A stretch of DNA of 64,000 bases, taken from Rotaria socialis. Taxonomy: Eukaryota; Rotifera; Eurotatoria; Philodinida; Philodinidae. Below the pieces are notes generated by a model that worked only from the letters and a program-made list of their open reading frames with translations, was not told where the DNA came from and made no database searches. Numbering within the stretch: position 1 is the first letter of the stretch; every line of letters begins with the position of its first letter. Shown piece by piece: positions 37,374 to 50,400 of the stretch. The position numbers and the translations under genes were made by a program. The DNA lies in assembly GCA_905331475.1 (NCBI GenBank), contig CAJNYU010000281.1, positions 186,001 through 250,000 of the forward strand, in the 5' to 3' direction.

Positions 37374-40300
37374 CTTTACTTTTTTGTTAAATAGAGAAAT
37401 TAACTTACTGAACGGTTCACGTCGATTCAAATGAAAATAATAAAATTGTAGGAAATGTCACTTCTCTCCTCTCTCTCTCTCTCTCTCTCTAGCTCTGTCC
37501 CTTGCTTCCTTCCTCTGATAAGAGAACATACTCAAATTATAACCAATGAAAATGTATGGTCGAAAAAGCACAGGATTGGCCCATCGCATCAATGTGGAGA
37601 TATCAGCTCATTATTAGCCTAATTATTTTAACAGATAAGTTTATAGTCTAAAACTTAGAATACTCTTGAATATGGTATATAAAACTCAACGATGAATAAT
37701 GTCGCGTGTCGGTAAACTTATCAACAATAAAAATAAAACAAAAAAAGAAGAAATAAAATGGCATGTGCGTGTTCGTCGGGCCGTAAAAAGGCACAAACAC
37801 TATGAGATGATACTCTCCTTTCTTCTTCATCCGATCGTTTTGGATGTATTTGAATAGAAAAATAGTATCGGGAGCGCATGAGCATTCTTTCATCATGAAT
37901 AAAGAAATGATAAATGCTAATTTTCGAAGGCCAACTGTTCTCGAAAATAAAATTAAAAAAAGAAGAAAACTTAATTTAATTAAGCACTTCTATTAGCCTA
38001 GTTCAAGGTCAAATTAGTTGACCGCTCCTTACTTACTTACTTGATGAAATTGATAAATATCAATTCATTGACGGGCTCTTGAGAAACATCTAAGCATATG
38101 AACGTGATCGTCTTGAATATAAAAACAAAGAAAGAACATCTTATCTTTGTCAAAGAAGGTGTTCAAACATATCGCGCATCAACGACGATTGACTGACAAT
38201 GTCATTGACAAAAAATCAACAAGCATAAACAAACGAAATTATATCATAGTCTTGCACGTAAGATATTCAATTTCCTGATTATTATGAAGAATAAATCTGA
38301 TGCAATCGTGCACGGATGAACAAGCATGTGCGTGCGAGGAGTATTTTACGTCAATATGTGTGTATATATATGTATACATGCATAGAAAATTTTAACGCCT
38401 TCAGTAAAATAGAAATATATTTCCATTCACAAGAGAATTAAAATACATTGTCAACTTATCATGAGTAAAACAATTTTCTAACTCGTTCGTCACTTCGATT
38501 TTTTTAATTGTTCACTAATACACAAGAGATTTCGTTTTATCAGTTTTCAATATATATAAATGCATACATTGTGTGTGTGTGTGTGTGTTCAAGGTGGCAA
38601 ACAGTCATCTCGATAATCGTGTGTCGTGTCGTTATCAGTCAAGTTAATCAATGTCATATAGTAGCTATAGCAGTAAATTCAACATTAGCAGACAGATGGC
38701 ATAGTATTTGCGATAGATTTACAGCTCTTAACTCGAGAGGTATAGAAACAAAAACTAGACAAACGAACGGTGATGTACAGATAGAAATAAAAACAAAAAG
38801 AAGAAAAGAAAACTTTTTTTCTGTGTGACCAACTGCTGAGTATTTTTTGGCGGCGCGTGCCATCCCTTATCAGCTAGTTTCTTTTAACGCTGTGAGTGGT
38901 CATTATTCGGCTGCATCCTTTTATCAATCAATAAGAATAGAACGTTTGATTCTCTTGATGCGAAGTTACAGCACCAGTGTCATCCGTCGCTTTTGTCTCT
39001 TTGAAGGACATATGCCAAGAAAAGCGTGCCCATCTGTAGTAAAATTTGATTGATCAAGTTCATTGTTATTTTTGTAAATTGAAATTTATTGTTCGATTAC
39101 GATTACGAATATTCATGCGCATGATATTTAAAACGACAAATCGAATATAGTTATATATCATAACAGTTAAACCTGCTGAGCCGATCAAACAGACACTTTT
39201 CTCAACTATAACTAGTGCTTATCGATGATGTAAGATTTTTTTTGCTAGTTTGAAGGACACACCACTCTGCTCTGTTATTCTTTCAATCGTTCATGTGCCG
39301 ACATATGAAGAGAAAAGAGAAACGACGAAGGGGGGATTCGCTAATTTGTCACCTTTTCAAATCAGTAATGATCACATCATATAGAAAGTGCAATTGACTG
39401 TAATTTTTTATTCAATTTAAATGAAAGTTCCTTGAATCTCAAAGATCATCGACTGAATTTTTTCCTTTTTCTTTTTCTTCTTCTTCTTGTCTATGACGTA
39501 AAAATGAAAATTGATATGAATTAAACATAATTTTACGTTTGTTTGTACAACGAGATACGGAAGGCGTGACACTTGAATAACGTCTATTGATTAAACTAAT
39601 GCTGTTCTCATCATGAACAAATTACATATTACTTCCTTTTCTTCTCTAGTACTACCATCCATCGAACTGTGTCAAATGTTGACCATAGGTCTCATATATA
39701 TGCTTACACTTGTTTGTCTGTTCAACCTTATCTCCTTTTTCACTAGTTTCCCAGTGGGCATACTGGTGACTGATTGATAAACATAGACTACATGTATATA
39801 GAATGGACAATTGAGTCGCGAGTACACATTCGAGCAACACAACAGGACGCTAATGGCATAGCATTGACAACACAAGGGACAACTAGGTCTACATAGAGTA
39901 AGAAGGAGGAGAAAGAGTGGGAGGTGTTGTTTTCCTCGTCGTCTTCTTCTTCGTCCCCCTCCATCTCTTCTTTCGCATTGAGAATACAACTGTACAATAC
40001 ACTTGTCACAGAGTCTAATCAATTTTTCTTTCTTCTCTATCTGAAATTGTAGTCGATGAGAATAGATTGAACTCCAGGCGAATACACGGACATACACTAA
40101 TTGCATTCAATGAAAGAGACACTTGCCTAGAGAGTTTGTCTTTAATATGAACAGTCATACTCTAAATTTAATAGAATTAGTCAAAAGAAAAAAAAAACAA
40201 TATGATCAATTTTTATTGGTATATCCGCCGAATATAAATGTTCTAAATATTGATCAAGAAATAGCATATGTAAATATGATTTATCCTCTTTGAAGCAACT

Positions 40301-40425
40301 GAATATTTAACAAATACAAAAGTACTTCTTTCTTTTGTAAAGGAGCAAATCCATATTTTTCGACGTGGTGACCTTTAGTTTTTTCTTTGTTCTGTACCAT
40401 GTGATTTCATTCTGTTTGTTCGCTT
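37374..40425. other. intergenic, no gene seen
   Basis: About 3 kb upstream of the NeuroD-like gene, starting with a CT microsatellite (37466-37490) and including a GT tract (38571-38589). Frames around 39650-40110 on the minus strand are artefacts of GAA/TCC-rich sequence. It may hold upstream regulatory DNA for the bHLH gene, but no specific site can be named. Confidence 0.5.
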
Positions 40426-40754
40426 CTATAAATTTCTTTTTCCACTAAATATTTTCCCAATTAAAACAATAATCATAATAATACTGATGAGAATGAATAT
40501 TAATTGGCAAAAACGAACAATTTTTCTCGATTGAATTAAATTCTGATAAAATCGTAAAGCATTCGATCGTATATCACGACCATGAAATTTAATCATACGC
40601 GCGTCATGAATGATTCCATCTATCTTTTCGTCGGTTTCTTTTAAAAGTATACCTGCATTAATTGCTTCTATCCGTATTGCATCATATTTTTCGTCAAGTA
40701 AAATCTCTGAATGTATAGCCGGAGAGCTTCCGGTTTCGATATTCGATCTATCCA
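40426..40754 (-). CDS. C-terminal exon of a tail-anchored membrane protein (partial)
   Basis: The frame lacks a usable ATG and has an upstream stop. An acceptor-like TTGATAG just before it suggests the exon starts at 40754. The visible part (about 109 aa) has an acidic helical region (SEILLDEKYDAIRIEAIN, KETDEKIDGIIHDARM). It ends in one hydrophobic helix, FCQLIFILISIIMIIVLIG, followed by KIFSGKRNL. A cytosolic helix followed by a C-terminal anchor is the layout of SNAREs and related trafficking proteins, but no SNARE central layer is clear. Upstream exons were not found within 41749, so the gene is incomplete here. Confidence 0.45.
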
Positions 40755-41748
40755 CTATCAATAGATTCGATAATAGAATTTAAAACGAGGAGAAAACGAA
40801 CGAAATAACCTTGACAACTTAATTATTAAATAACTATTTGCTTTACTAGTTTACTCAACAAACTTGTAAAAAGGTGTACTATTAGCCTGTTGCAAAATTC
40901 TGTAGATGAGGCAATATCGACAAGTTGTTTTCTTCTTCAAAATAACTCTACATCTGATGATATGCAAGATAAAATGTTAATCTAACTAATCTTCGATCGG
41001 ATTCATCGTTGATTCAAAAATTCGTCGTTGCTTCGAAATCGTTATGTCAATGTCTCGCCAACAAAAAGAAAACAAATAATAATATCCACCTTCACCTTTT
41101 GTCTACCACAAATTCAGTACTAAATCATTGCTTATTAAATATTAAACTTCAATATATGCTAATGAAATATTTTTTTTGTCTAATGTTTTCTTTGAGAAAG
41201 GATCAAATTTCCTTTGAATTATATTGGATTCAGTTTCGAGATTTAATCTAATACTGAAATAACGTTGTATAACGGAAATATTTGGCAGAATTTTCTTTGT
41301 TTTCCATTAACAAATCACCTTGATATTACTACTGACTTGCCAATTAATATCGAAGAACAAGAAAAAAAATGACGGCAGTCCTTTTCTTTTTTACTATTTA
41401 TCACTGTAAAACGAGCAGACATTTATCTATATGGATTCATATTTCATGTATTTGTAAAATACAATTTTAAAACATTGTTCTCATGTTACTTTTCAATTTA
41501 ATAATTAAACTTTATTACAAAGAAAAAATATTATTATTATTATTATTATTCTTTTCTAACCAACGAAAAATATGCAACACACAGAAAGATAGCGAAGTCA
41601 CATAAGGCACTTGAGATAAACTAGTGTTCATGCAGAATAAAATAGAAAGAAAAATTAAGAGAAAAAGTTTAATAGATATTCTATATTTATCATTGGACGT
41701 ATATTGCGTTGAACAATTTCGCGTTTTGTCTTGTTTTAGATGTTCGAT
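40755..41748. other. intergenic or unresolved upstream exons
   Basis: AT-rich. It should contain the missing 5' exon(s) of the tail-anchored protein at 40426-40754, but I could not identify one. A TTA-repeat tract lies at about 41530-41551. Confidence 0.4.
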
Positions 41749-42687
41749 TTATGAAGATCGACCAAATTTAAATACAAACGCACTGTAGAGAATCAATGAT
41801 AGAAACGTGAAGAATAAAGATATAATTTCAAGACCAGTAGACCAATCGACTCGTACTTTAAATATGGTTCGAGCTTCGTTTCGAAGTGTGTCTAAATTGA
41901 ATTCTTAAAAAAGAAAAATTGTTAGTAATAAATATAAATCTGTTTTTCGGGACAATTCTTTTTCTTGCCAAATTATGATTGATATTTAAACAAGTTTAGT
42001 GTTGAAAAGAAAAACTTTTAATAGTCGTATATTAACACTCAAAGTTTTGTTGCTCTTCTATGCCTCTGGCATATTCAAGAATTAATAATATTTTGATCTT
42101 GAGACTTTTGGAGGTTTTCAATTTGACTCTAGGACATAGTTACCAGTGCTTGGTTGATGCAAAAGATACATCACATCTCGTGACAAATAACTTCCGACAA
42201 GTATAAGTGCAATCAGGATGAATATGAATGCTAATAAAAGTAAAATTAACGGCAAGAGACTAAGAATCATGCCCAATGAACGCGTTTCTGTTGCATTGAT
42301 TGAATGAATAAATAGAATAATAATAGTAAGACCAAGAAATATCGACGCGATGATGGTACATGCTGCTATACCTTTTGTTGATGGTAGAAAATCACATGAA
42401 CACAATGGATTGGATTCTCGGGCCAAACAACTAGTTTGCGGATTACAGCTATTATTGCCTGGGAACATATTAGGAAAACATGTCTCCTGCTTGAGAGTAG
42501 GTGAAATTATGCACCGTGTGAACAGACCAATGGTTGTATAGTTAAAAGCAAGTGGATTAATAGTGTTCATATCTCTGAGATCGGCTTTTTTCCAATGATG
42601 ATGTCCCATAGCAGTAACATGAAAGATGAATGCAAATACGACAAGAATAAAAACAGCAAAATAGAAAATTTTTGCCTTTTCCACCAT
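41749..42687 (-). CDS. four-transmembrane claudin/PMP22-like protein, 2 exons
   Basis: Exons 42144-42687 and 41749-41903 join through donor GTAACT and a TTTTTTAAG acceptor to give 232 aa. TM1 is IFYFAVFILVVFAFIFHVTA. The first extracellular loop carries HHHW...TTIGLFTRC, a variant of the W-GLW-C pattern of claudins/PMP22, and several further cysteines (ETCF, NSCN, TSCL, LCSC). TM2 is around GIAACTIIASIFLGLTIII, TM3 around LSLLPLILLLLAFIFILI and TM4 in the second exon (GLEIISLFFTFLSLILYSAF), with a short C-terminal tail. It is probably a plasma-membrane protein of junctional or channel-accessory type; I cannot place it in a named subfamily. The loop has more cysteines than a typical claudin. 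Confidence 0.8.
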
Positions 42688-43342
42688 TCTACTAGTTTAC
42701 ACAGTCGAATATCTATGCAAAAATACTAAAATCAAACAAAAATTATTAAAACCGGTTGCGTCGTTTTGTTGTCAAATAACTACTACGGTGTTGAATTTCT
42801 CTTGAGGAGAGGAGAAAAAAAAACTTGACTTTGCTTACGACTCGAAATATTTGACACCTATGCCAAATAGAAGAAAACGAGTTCATTCATCTTCGAATGA
42901 GATTTATATATTTTGTTTCATCCTCTCTTAATCATGAGAGATTCGTTTTCTTCTTCTTCCTTGTTCTTCAGTCTTGTCGAAAGAAACGAAGCAAAATTTT
43001 TCGAGGCAATACAAGGACAAGTCATATTCGTTCGTCTAGAGAGCAGATTACAGACAATTGAATGTGTGAGTTATGTAGGAGTAAAGTTGATACAGTGTAT
43101 CAAATGTGAGGGTTTTTTTCTCACTTTCTTCCTTCGTTTTTTATTCTCTCGTTTTTCTCTTTCACTACATGATTATCTCGCATCGATGTTGCACGGATGG
43201 GAGTCTCATTAAGATAGAGAAAAAAAAGGTTATAAGTATTTACTTAAATAAAATAGCCAAGGAAAAATAACATAACTAGCCCACATTTGAATATTCAATC
43301 AAATTTTATTCATTTTTATTATATTTTTTATTGTACATAATT

Positions 43343-43559
43343 CCCTAGTCAACTCTCCCTAGAAGAATCCCCAGGGAGTCCCTAGAGATTTCGTTCCTTT
43401 TAGGGGATTCCCCGGGAAGTTGTCTGGAGAAAATAGATGAAATATCTAATTGCGAGTAAATTCTTCTTAATTTTAAAAATTTTTTTTTTATTTTGAAAAA
43501 TATCATCGATTCTCCCCAGAGAAATCCTCGGGGAGTCGTATGGGGAGAGTGAATTAGGG
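43343..43559. mobile_element. small inverted-repeat element (MITE-like), 217 bp
   Basis: The left end reads CCCTAGTCAACTCTCCC. The right end, reverse-complemented, reads CCCTAATTCACTCTCCCC. Inside each end are GC-rich blocks (CCCCAGGGAGTCCC, CTCCCCGAGGATTT) in otherwise AT-rich DNA. No clear target duplication; the flanks are AATT and TTAC. CCCTA termini would be compatible with a piggyBac-like origin, but without a TTAA duplication this stays a guess. Confidence 0.5.
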
Positions 43560-43832
43560 TTACAACAGTTCGAACGCTCTTAACTTAGTTATTCATCTGC
43601 AATAAAAGCGAAAATGAAAAGACTAGGTTCTTGATCGTTTACATATTATTGTGGCTATTATCGTTCCTATTTGCATATATTGATTCAAAAGCATACATTA
43701 ATACATGTTAAGTGCTAATCAATTTTATGTTTTTATGTATCAAGCAAATAAAATGCACAAAGTTTCAAAGCAAAAGAATATATTAATCGAAAATTTTAAT
43801 AGTATTTATACAAAAATCTAAAAATAGCATAT

Positions 43833-44609
43833 GATGTGTTCGGAGAATATCCCCGGAAACTCGATTAAGTGCTAGGGAACCGAACCTAGAAGATATAACA
43901 GATATAGAGATATATAGCGTATAGGGGGGGGGNNNNNNNNNNNNNNNNNNNNNNNNNNNNNNNNNNNNNNNNNNNNNNNNNNNNNNNNNNNNNNNNNNNN
44001 NNNNNNNNNNNNNNNNNNNNNNNNNNNNNNNNNNNNNNNNNNNNNNNNNNNNNNNNNNNNNNNNNNNNNNNNNNNNNNNNNNNNNNNNNNNNNNNNNNNN
44101 NNNNNNNNNNNNNNNNNNNNNNNNNNNNNNNNNNATTCTTTCGTATGTTTCATAATATAGTGCGTTCATCATCGCATCAGAAATATTACTTTGAAGTTTC
44201 TAAAGTGTTTCACTAGCAAGAAAAAACGCAAATTAATTTGAATGCAAGTTCTTTAAAGTTGATATCGATGCTTGTTAGAAGTATTACTACAATAATTACT
44301 TTGTTTCTATCTCCATGTGATTCATTTTTTTATGGTTTTGTAGCACATTCAAGGCTGAATCTTTGAGTAAAAAAGTCAGTCCGAAACTATGAAATTTGAA
44401 AAGAATAAAGAAATATTGAGGCCGCCATTTATGCTGACGCACCAGTTATGTTCGATTCATAAGAAAAAAAAATAAAACAAGCCGGTCCGGGTGGACCGAA
44501 GAAATACGTGGCTTGCCCGGCCCGGTGAAAATTTACCAACGGTCCGGGTCGGACGGCCCCTGTTCCCTAGCACTTAATCGAGTTTCCGGGGATATTCTCG
44601 GAACGCATC
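43833..44609. mobile_element. inverted-repeat element interrupted by assembly gap
   Basis: The 48-bp left arm (43833-43880) and right arm (44562-44609) are reverse complements with two mismatches; the shared core contains GAGAATATCCCCGGAAACTC. Next to the right arm is a GC-rich stretch of CCGG/GGTCCGGG repeats (about 44481-44560), a subterminal pattern also seen in the element at 8815-9789. The interior is broken by 202 N preceded by a G run. No coding frame is visible in what remains. Confidence 0.65.
43933..44134. other. assembly gap (202 N)
   Basis: Run of N preceded by nine or ten G. The gap lies inside an inverted repeat, and the G-run and hairpin may explain why sequencing failed there. 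Confidence 0.98.
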
Positions 44610-47458
44610 TAATCAAAAATAGAATTTTAGGGAATATTTCATACGCTATTGCCTTTCTTGTTTTTGATATCCTATCGGTTTATATGGATCCAAGAGTTAA
44701 TATTTTGTTATTAGATCCATATTTAATAGTAAATATGAGCTGATACTATTTTTCTTTAGACTCATAAATAGTTAATGAGGAAAGTCTACACAAGACTTAC
44801 ATAAACAGAATATAGGTTCAATATATATATAAATGTAAGAAAAGTGAAAACAATTAAGGTATTTTTCTTTATAGACGAAGTATGAAAACAACAATTCTTT
44901 CTAATGATGTCAAACTGTGCAACTATTCAATCTTTGTTTTTTGTTCAGATTGCATTTTATTATTATGAAAAAAATAATAAGGCTTATTTAATTGAGAGCA
45001 TGAAAAAAATTCCGATTAAATATCTATTGACATAATTAAATGAATTCTTGTGTTTGTTTTAATAATATTTGAAATTATTGATTACGTAAAAACAATGAAT
45101 AGCCAATGATATTTAGTTTCTTGCTTATGCAATGTTTGTGTTTTTTGTTTTGAATAATATCTTACATGAAAATGCATGTTTGAACGGTGTTCATGGTTAT
45201 AAAGCTTTGCAATACAAATAAAGTCTATGTTTAATCAATTTTTTTTTGTTATTTATTGCTATAATTCTATGTAACTATAGAAAATGGCAAAAAAATAAAA
45301 GGAGAAACCATTTCACATGCAATAAAAAAAGGTGCACGTCTATCTGGAATGATAATCTCATAATTATTTTTTTCGTGTATTTTACTTCTCTGTTGTTTTG
45401 TTTAGTGGTCGTCATTCATACAGTGTTTTATTGTTTTTTTAATCGTCGATAGAAACTAGTGTTGACTGCGAGTACGAGAAAATGTGTATGCATTGAGTGA
45501 TTGACACTCGAGCGTTCAGGGCTTGTTAAACTACTGAGGCATGCGTCTCTTTTGTTAGTTATTGTTAATAATTTGTTAAAGATTATTCTTGGCATTCATG
45601 AATACTACTCATGGCTGAGTCTAATGTGTAAACTAAAGATTTAATTACAACCGGCTTATATATCCGGTTTTTGCGTCAGGAATAATGAACTAGGCGTTAA
45701 TTGATATGATGAAACCACCAGTATCCTATTGAGCATTCAACCCTTAGGATGTTATTAGCAAAGAACCGACGAATACGATTAATATCATTATGTTAATGAA
45801 ATTTTCCCAAGAAAAACGTCTAAAAGTAAATTCTCTTGTTCAGGCCTTCTTTTTGTTTAGCTTTACCTACTATTTTTTTTTTAAGTTTTTTTTTTAAAGA
45901 ACTCGTTAAATAATAAGTTTAGCATTAAGAATAATATCAATTTTTATAGTAATAATACAAATTCTAATAATGACATGAAATTGAATGTGTCTGTTGTAAA
46001 AATGGTAAGACTAAGTTCTGCTTCTCTTTATCGATGTTGTTCAACTCTTCGAATCTATCATATCTCGGTCTTTTGATTTTCACATTGATTGTTGAGTAGA
46101 GCGAGAAAATGCCTTTTGACTACTTGCCGTCACATTTACATTGACAGCTTAGATTATGACGAATCTTTTAATTTATAGACAGGTTTATCAGTGACATATT
46201 TTGGTTTTTTGGATTAATCCATATTGTTAAAGCACACAGAATTACCTATAGGACAAGTGTTTTTTTGCTTATTTGAAGCAGATCTTGAAAGTCATAAAGC
46301 ATTTTCAATCGGATGACACAGTACCAATCAATTACGAATTAGAAAAAGTTTCAAAGTTTCAGATAGAAAACTATAGCTATAAATGAGCATCATCTTCAGT
46401 AAGATAGCTTCAAAAATAAAATGAAAACATCTCTCGTGCAATGATCAATGTCATGCCGACTACCGATTTTGGCAAGACGCTGATAAAGATAATTAGAGTA
46501 CCAGCAGATACGATTTGCTTTTTTGTTTTTATTTCAAAAATATTAGCTTCGTACAAGTAAAATAGATTCAAAATTCGAATAAGAACAAAAACGACAATAA
46601 ATTTGAACCCTTAAGAATAAACATACTTAGGTTAAGAAAATTTGTTCATCGGTACCTTAGGTGAAATTAATCTTATTAAACTATAAAGTAAAGCTAATCG
46701 TTATTCATAGTTGAATTTGTAATATCTACAAAGAAAATGACATTCAAATACTTACATCGTGTCCACATCTAGTCAAGAAACTGATATTCGGTAAAAAATG
46801 ATTTGAATTCTATCTACCGTTATCAGCCACGTTAAAAAGTTCTGTTTACTTAAATCTTCAGGTTAGATTTCCACTTGAAAGTTATTCTTTAAGAGACTAA
46901 AAAGTAATGCTTTACTATCTTAGGTATCATATCCAGTTCTTACATGAATTTTAAATGCTTTATGGCCAGCATAGTCCATAGCCTTTAAATCAATCATTTC
47001 TATAGAAAAAGCGATTGTACAGTTCACACCGTTCCCTCGTAAGATTATGCACTCAAACATTGCTCAGATTAAAAATATCCAAATTTCTTCTATGATAGAT
47101 TTATCACTTTCATAATTATTAAATATTTTTATCTCTGTTGAAACATGCACGATAGAGCAAACCTATACATGAGTGTCGAGGGCATAGCTTTGTATAATAG
47201 ACATCATAGTGTCACTGAGATATTTGTTTTCTTTTTCAGACATGCAAAGGGAGAAGAAAGACACGCATGCTTCATCTAGGCCTGTAAACATTGATTGAAG
47301 AATTGATTATTACTTACTACATATTTTATTGTTCATTTCTGTGAGCTATTATTGAAAAGATTATTCCGCGCTATTGCTCTTTTTCTTCTTCCCCTTTTGT
47401 TCTTTCTCTCTTGTTTTTCTTTTTTTCCCTAGTGTATGCTGAATTTTTCTGTTTATTG

Positions 47459-50400
47459 ATGCATTTTCATCATCGTCACCATGGAGGAGAGCCTAATAAT
47501 TATGGCTCAGAGTCGTTGAAAAACGATCGCGATGTTGGCCTCTCATTTTTATATCACGCAACAAAAACTGGCACACGCTTGAGTTATCCAGAACTTACAA
47601 CATATTATTCATTATCATATTTACCAATGGCATACTTATCGAAAACGAATGCACGTTCAATTCAATCGAATTTTCAAATTTTACTTTATAATTTTCTTGA
47701 AAGACCGGCCGGACTAAAATGCTTTTTTTATCATTTTTTTGTGTAGGTTTATCGGCAACAAAGATGCTTTTTTTTGAACGAATGATTTTATTTTCAAATT
47801 TAGATTTATGGTGGTGCTTGTTTGCCTAGTTCTATCAGTATTATCAACCATTGAAAGGTTCTCATCAGCTATATCAATACATGTTTATTGGATTGAAATA
47901 TTTCTTGTTGTTTTCTTTGGCGCTGAATATGCTTTAAGACTTTGGTCAGCCGGCTGTCGAAGTAAATACATGGGCGTAGCAGGACGTTTTCGTTTTGCAC
48001 GAAAACCTATTGCTGTGATTGGTATGTATAGAGATGTATGAACGAAATGAATGACTTTTTTTGTTATTTGCATTGTAAAGATTTAATAGTTATCGTTGCA
48101 TCAACGTTGATGATAACATTAGCCACCGATAGGCAAACATTTGCTGCATCAGCAATTCGTGGTGTTCGATTTTTACAAATTCTACGTGTTTTACACGTTG
48201 ATAGACATGGTGGCACATGGAGATTGTTAGGAAGCGTCGTTTATATTCATCGACAAGTAAGACAAATTCAAGATTGAATATCAGCACCTGATTTGTTTTA
48301 CCTGTTGAAGGAATTAATTACAACACTGTATATTGGATTTCTTGCGTTGATTTCTTGTAGTTATCTCGTTTATATTGCAGAAAAAGATGAAAAAGGTGAA
48401 AATATTCGAGGTGCAAAAGGAAACGATAGTCATTTCGAATCATATGCTGATGCATTATGGTAAGTGTAACGGAAAAAGAAAAAGCCAATTTTTTAACAAA
48501 GAAAAGCTTAGAATTGTTTTTATTTAGGTGGGGTGTTATTACTATAACAACAATTGGGTTAGTAGAAATTCCCGCGAACTTTTTTTCTATGATTTATATT
48601 CTTGTCTACGATTAGATATGGTGATGTTTATCCGATAACATGGTACATAGTAAAACCTTTCCGTTGATAAAAGTCAATGAATTTGTTTGGTTGTATTAAG
48701 GGTCGGAAAAATAATTGCAGCTTGCTTTGCCATATTTGCAATATCGTTTTTTGCTTTACCAGCTGTAAATATTTTGTAGAAGAAAATATAAACTGTTACC
48801 TAATTTATATTAAAGGGTATACTTGGTTCTGGTTTCGCTCTTAAAGTCCAACAAAAACAACGACAAAAACATTTTTCTCGACAAATTCCAGCGGCAGCAA
48901 CATTAATTCAGGCAGCATGGCGTGTCTATGCAAGTGCGCCTGGTTCATCGTGTGTCGCGACATGGAATATATATTTGCATGTTGGTGATCCAAATCTGTC
49001 ATCATCAAATAATAAAACATACTCAACAACTAATCAAACTTTCGGTGGTATCATCACAGAAGAAAAAAAATATTTCGTTGGATTGAAGAATAAATTGTTT
49101 TTTTTCTTCTTTTCACGATAGAAAAAACGGCCGAAAAACTTCGATATCTACGTTTATCGGGTGCAGTACGAAAAAGTCGACCAAAACGGAATAGTCAAGC
49201 ATCACCGAGTCTTTTACAATCACCAAGAATGAGCGATACTCGAAATTCAACTTCATCAACATCGAATACAACAGGTATAAGAAATGGAAGAATATTATTC
49301 TTTTTTTGATATGTTTCTCTTTTTGGTTCTTATTATTGAGGATGCTATTTAATATCGTCAAACGATCATGATGATGAAGATTTTGAAGAAGAACCAATTA
49401 AACTTTGGTCGTAAGTATCGAATCGTAATAGGCACGGAAAAATAATTATTTCTTGACGTTGAGCTTTACATTCGCGGCTTATTTTAAACAAATTTGATTT
49501 GGAAGAGAAGAAAAACGATGCTAGTCTGTAAGAAGAGTATAGAAGCATTATTATGCTCACATTTTATCAGATTAGATAATTTCAATTAAAGATATAATTA
49601 AAAATTTTTGGATTTATTACTATTATTCAGGGTCAAATAAAGCCTTTGTTTGCTGTAATAAATATTCATTTATATAGCTTATAGATAACTTTCTAGTCTT
49701 TCGGAAATTATAAGTAGAGGTATCGAAATTCAGCAGAACTATTCTCATCAAAATAAAATTATTTTCCTAAAGACATAAGATCAAAATGCGAGGGGAAAAG
49801 GCGGATTTGGGATTTTCAAAATCCCAAAATCCAAAACGTGAATGATGGAATTTCCATCTGAATTGTTTTCGATGTGTAAGTTTCATGATCCTCAGAATAT
49901 TCTAAAATTTTCAGCGCAAACAGATGTTTCCTTCTCAAGATAATGAAAGCGCAAGAAATGCTCATTTCACGGCACGGTCAGAAAATCCAGTTTTTTTTTA
50001 AATTCAATATTTTAAGAAGAAAACACTTGCTCGAGTTGAAACTTGTAGAATCTTCTATGAACCATGAAACCTATATATGGGAAGAATTTCAGGTCGAAAC
50101 TACGTCATTCACAGGGGAGGGGGGAAATACTTTTCAATTTTAGGATTTTCAAAATCCCAAAAATCCGCCTTTTCTCCCTTGTCAAAATGGTTGAATAGAA
50201 ACAAAAAGTTTCTTATATTGCATACGAACACAACATAAGGAAATTTAATCACAAACATCAGAGGAATGCATCTGTAAAAAGCCAACATGTATGAACAGGC
50301 AATTGTTTTTATTATACGTTAATAAAATAATATACAGAATGTACCGTCTATTTTGACAGTACATTTAAGATTTTTTTGTTTTTAGTTATTGCAATCTAGG

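Larger units (their letters stand above)
42688..47458. other. intergenic with two inverted-repeat elements and an assembly gap
   Basis: About 4.8 kb with no supported exon. Contains the GC-rich inverted-repeat element at 43343-43559, the inverted repeat around the N gap at 43833-44609, and AT-rich DNA after that. A pyrimidine-rich acceptor-like TTTTTTTCCCTAG ends near 47432, just upstream of the KCNQ start. This allows an upstream KCNQ exon in this interval. Confidence 0.5.

Noticed and set aside
39672..40106. Overlapping frames of 144 and 73 codons on the minus strand
   Set aside because: Arise from a GAA/GAG-rich tract giving EEEDDEE or RRRRRR in alternate frames; typical of simple sequence.
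43783..44172. Frames running through the N gap
   Set aside because: They consist mostly of undetermined residues and are open only because of the gap.
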